The notes beneath the pieces were generated by a model that saw nothing but the letters and a program-made list of their open reading frames with translations, was not told the origin of the DNA and ran no database searches. A DNA stretch of 5,748 nt from Mageeibacillus sp. UBA3781 (GTDB lineage Bacteria; Bacillota; Clostridia; Saccharofermentanales; Saccharofermentanaceae), in assembly GCA_002368805.1 (NCBI GenBank), contig DFFH01000072.1, forward strand, positions 1 through 5,748, in the 5' to 3' direction. A program made the position numbers and the translations under genes. Of this stretch, positions 5,358 through 5,748 are shown piece by piece; the stretch's first letter is position 1, and every line of letters starts with the position of its first letter.

Positions 5358-5594
5358 TTATGAAGCAGGCATTGTCTTTTCATCCACTAAGTTTGAAGTA
5401 GCTTCTGTGCCTTCTGTGGTTTCGGAAGTCGTTTCATCTACAGAGCTTGAAGCAATTTCTGTAGTTTCGGAACTGGTTTTTGTCTCTTTATCCTGGCCAA
5501 GTGTTCCATTCTTAGCTTTATCAATCGTTTTAAATCCAGAAGCTAAAACAATCACAACCACAAAACCAATTATAAGTTTTTGCGTTAGTTTCAT
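5358..5594 (-). CDS. N-terminal fragment of the broken gene, still translatable
   Basis: 78 residues: one hydrophobic anchor (6-20) and a Thr/Ser/Glu-rich tail ending at the premature TAA (…DEKTMPAS). It keeps a good ribosome binding site and a promoter candidate, so it could still be made as a short membrane-anchored peptide without its folded domain. The reading frame stays open upstream to 5747, but the residues before Met 5594 do not resemble a protein start and have no Shine-Dalgarno, whereas Met 5594 does. Confidence 0.45.
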   Translation of the reverse strand: MKLTQKLIIGFVVVIVLASGFKTIDKAKNGTLGQDKETKTSSETTEIASSSVDETTSETTEGTEATSNLVDEKTMPAS

Positions 5595-5601
5595 AAGTTT
5601 T

Positions 5602-5607
5602 CCCTCC
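5602..5607 (-). promoter_or_regulatory. Ribosome binding site fixing the start at 5594
   Basis: GGAGGG on the minus strand lies seven bases before ATG 5594, and the protein from that ATG begins with a typical basic plus hydrophobic anchor. It rules out the longer open frame reaching 5747 as the true start. Confidence 0.7.
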
Positions 5608-5648
5608 GTTCCAATAGATGGCTTAATTGTATGGAAGAATATTGACGT

Positions 5649-5677
5649 GTTATAAGCAATCTGTGAATATATATGAA
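5649..5677 (-). promoter_or_regulatory. Candidate promoter of the broken gene
   Basis: TTCATA (5677-5672) and TATAAC (5654-5649) lie 17 bp apart on the minus strand, matching consensus at 4/6 and 5/6. Transcription would begin near 5642, giving a leader of about 48 bases that contains GGAGGG. The surrounding AT-richness makes this tentative. Confidence 0.38.
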
Positions 5678-5723
5678 TAACAAACTTCCCAACTATAAAC
5701 TTATTAACCTTGCAATGGACAAC

Positions 5724-5748
5724 AAAAAAGGAGCTGTCTTTCGACAAC
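5724..5748 (-). terminator. Terminator of the gene beyond the right edge (partial)
   Basis: On the minus strand GTTGTC (5748-5743) pairs with GACAGC (5738-5733), with one G-T wobble, around a GAAA tetraloop. TCC (5732-5730) then leads into six T residues (5729-5724). The stem probably continues outside with GGA opposite TCC. This closes a minus-strand gene to the right and isolates the broken gene as its own unit. Confidence 0.7.

Larger units (their letters stand above)
4940..5594 (-). pseudogene. Broken gene for a membrane-anchored DUF6591-like protein
   Basis: Read through its two lesions this is one 217-residue protein. It begins MKLTQKLIIGFVVVIVLASG, a basic N-terminus plus one hydrophobic segment (about 6-20), continues with a Thr/Ser/Glu-rich linker (about 35-100), and ends in a helical acidic domain with the motifs FDDFVRFYTDGDF, TPEFKAEMDEYEAFYDEYISFMKKY and LEKWDEE. 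I know this pattern from lipid- or membrane-anchored proteins of Lachnospiraceae (DUF6591, from memory). Lesion 1 is an in-frame TAA at 5360-5358. Lesion 2 is a frame change at a T run (minus strand, 5011-5008). Dropping one T restores GTT TAT GTT ACC and gives a natural family-like end, YVTTRIVEKEFALLSG, closing at TGA 4942-4940. The in-frame Phe21 after LASG could be a lost lipobox Cys, but that is speculation. The gene is AT-richer than its neighbours. Sequencing error could explain the frameshift, but needing two errors makes real decay more likely. Confidence 0.72.

Noticed and set aside
5358..5747. 129-residue version of the N-terminal fragment starting at 5747
   Set aside because: Residues before Met 5594 are non-protein-like and would overlap the terminator at the right edge; GGAGGG and the anchor sequence support the start at 5594.

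Overview
The window looks like a chromosomal segment from a gut-type member of the Clostridia (Bacillota), most likely close to the Lachnospiraceae. The grounds are strong AGGAGG-type ribosome binding sites, a hairpin-plus-T-run terminator, a DUF4190-like small membrane protein, a clostridial-style Lgt, and a broken gene resembling the DUF6591-type anchored proteins I know from Lachnospiraceae. The assignment is by recall of families, not by a search. All recognised genes lie on the minus strand, so the window reads right to left.

Layout in transcription order. The right edge (5724-5748) holds most of a terminator belonging to a gene outside the window. Next is a broken gene (5594-4940) for a membrane-anchored protein with a Thr/Ser/Glu-rich linker. 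It carries one in-frame stop and one single-base frameshift, and its original C-terminus can still be read in the second frame. Then comes a 92-residue two-helix membrane protein (4723-4445) with its own promoter candidate and a clear terminator (4424-4389). Prolipoprotein diacylglyceryl transferase, lgt (4363-3548), starts only 25 bases after that terminator, without a visible Shine-Dalgarno but with a -10-like box placed so that the mRNA could be leaderless. A 393-residue cytosolic coiled-coil protein of unknown function follows (3411-2230). An extended -10 promoter then drives a two-gene unit: a HEAT-like helical-repeat protein (2152-1208) and a HisA of the eukaryotic (yeast His6) type (1208-393), joined by a TAATG stop/start overlap.

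The most unusual part is the 392-base non-coding stretch at the left end. Positions 60-354 contain six copies of an inverted repeat, TATGTCT - 21 variable bases - AGACATA, separated by 17 variable bases. The period is exactly 52 bases throughout, and all 12 half-sites (84 of 84 bases) are identical although the sequence between them is not. Pairing extends inward past the 7-mers with different base pairs in different units, but does not extend across the 17-base linkers. The 35-base palindrome therefore appears to be the functional unit. I know no named element with this design. It is neither an ordinary CRISPR array nor a simple tandem repeat, and it is the candidate for an undescribed system here.

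The genes do not form one pathway: lgt is for lipoprotein maturation, hisA for histidine synthesis, and the others are of unknown role. The only strong functional link is the translationally coupled HEAT-like/hisA pair.
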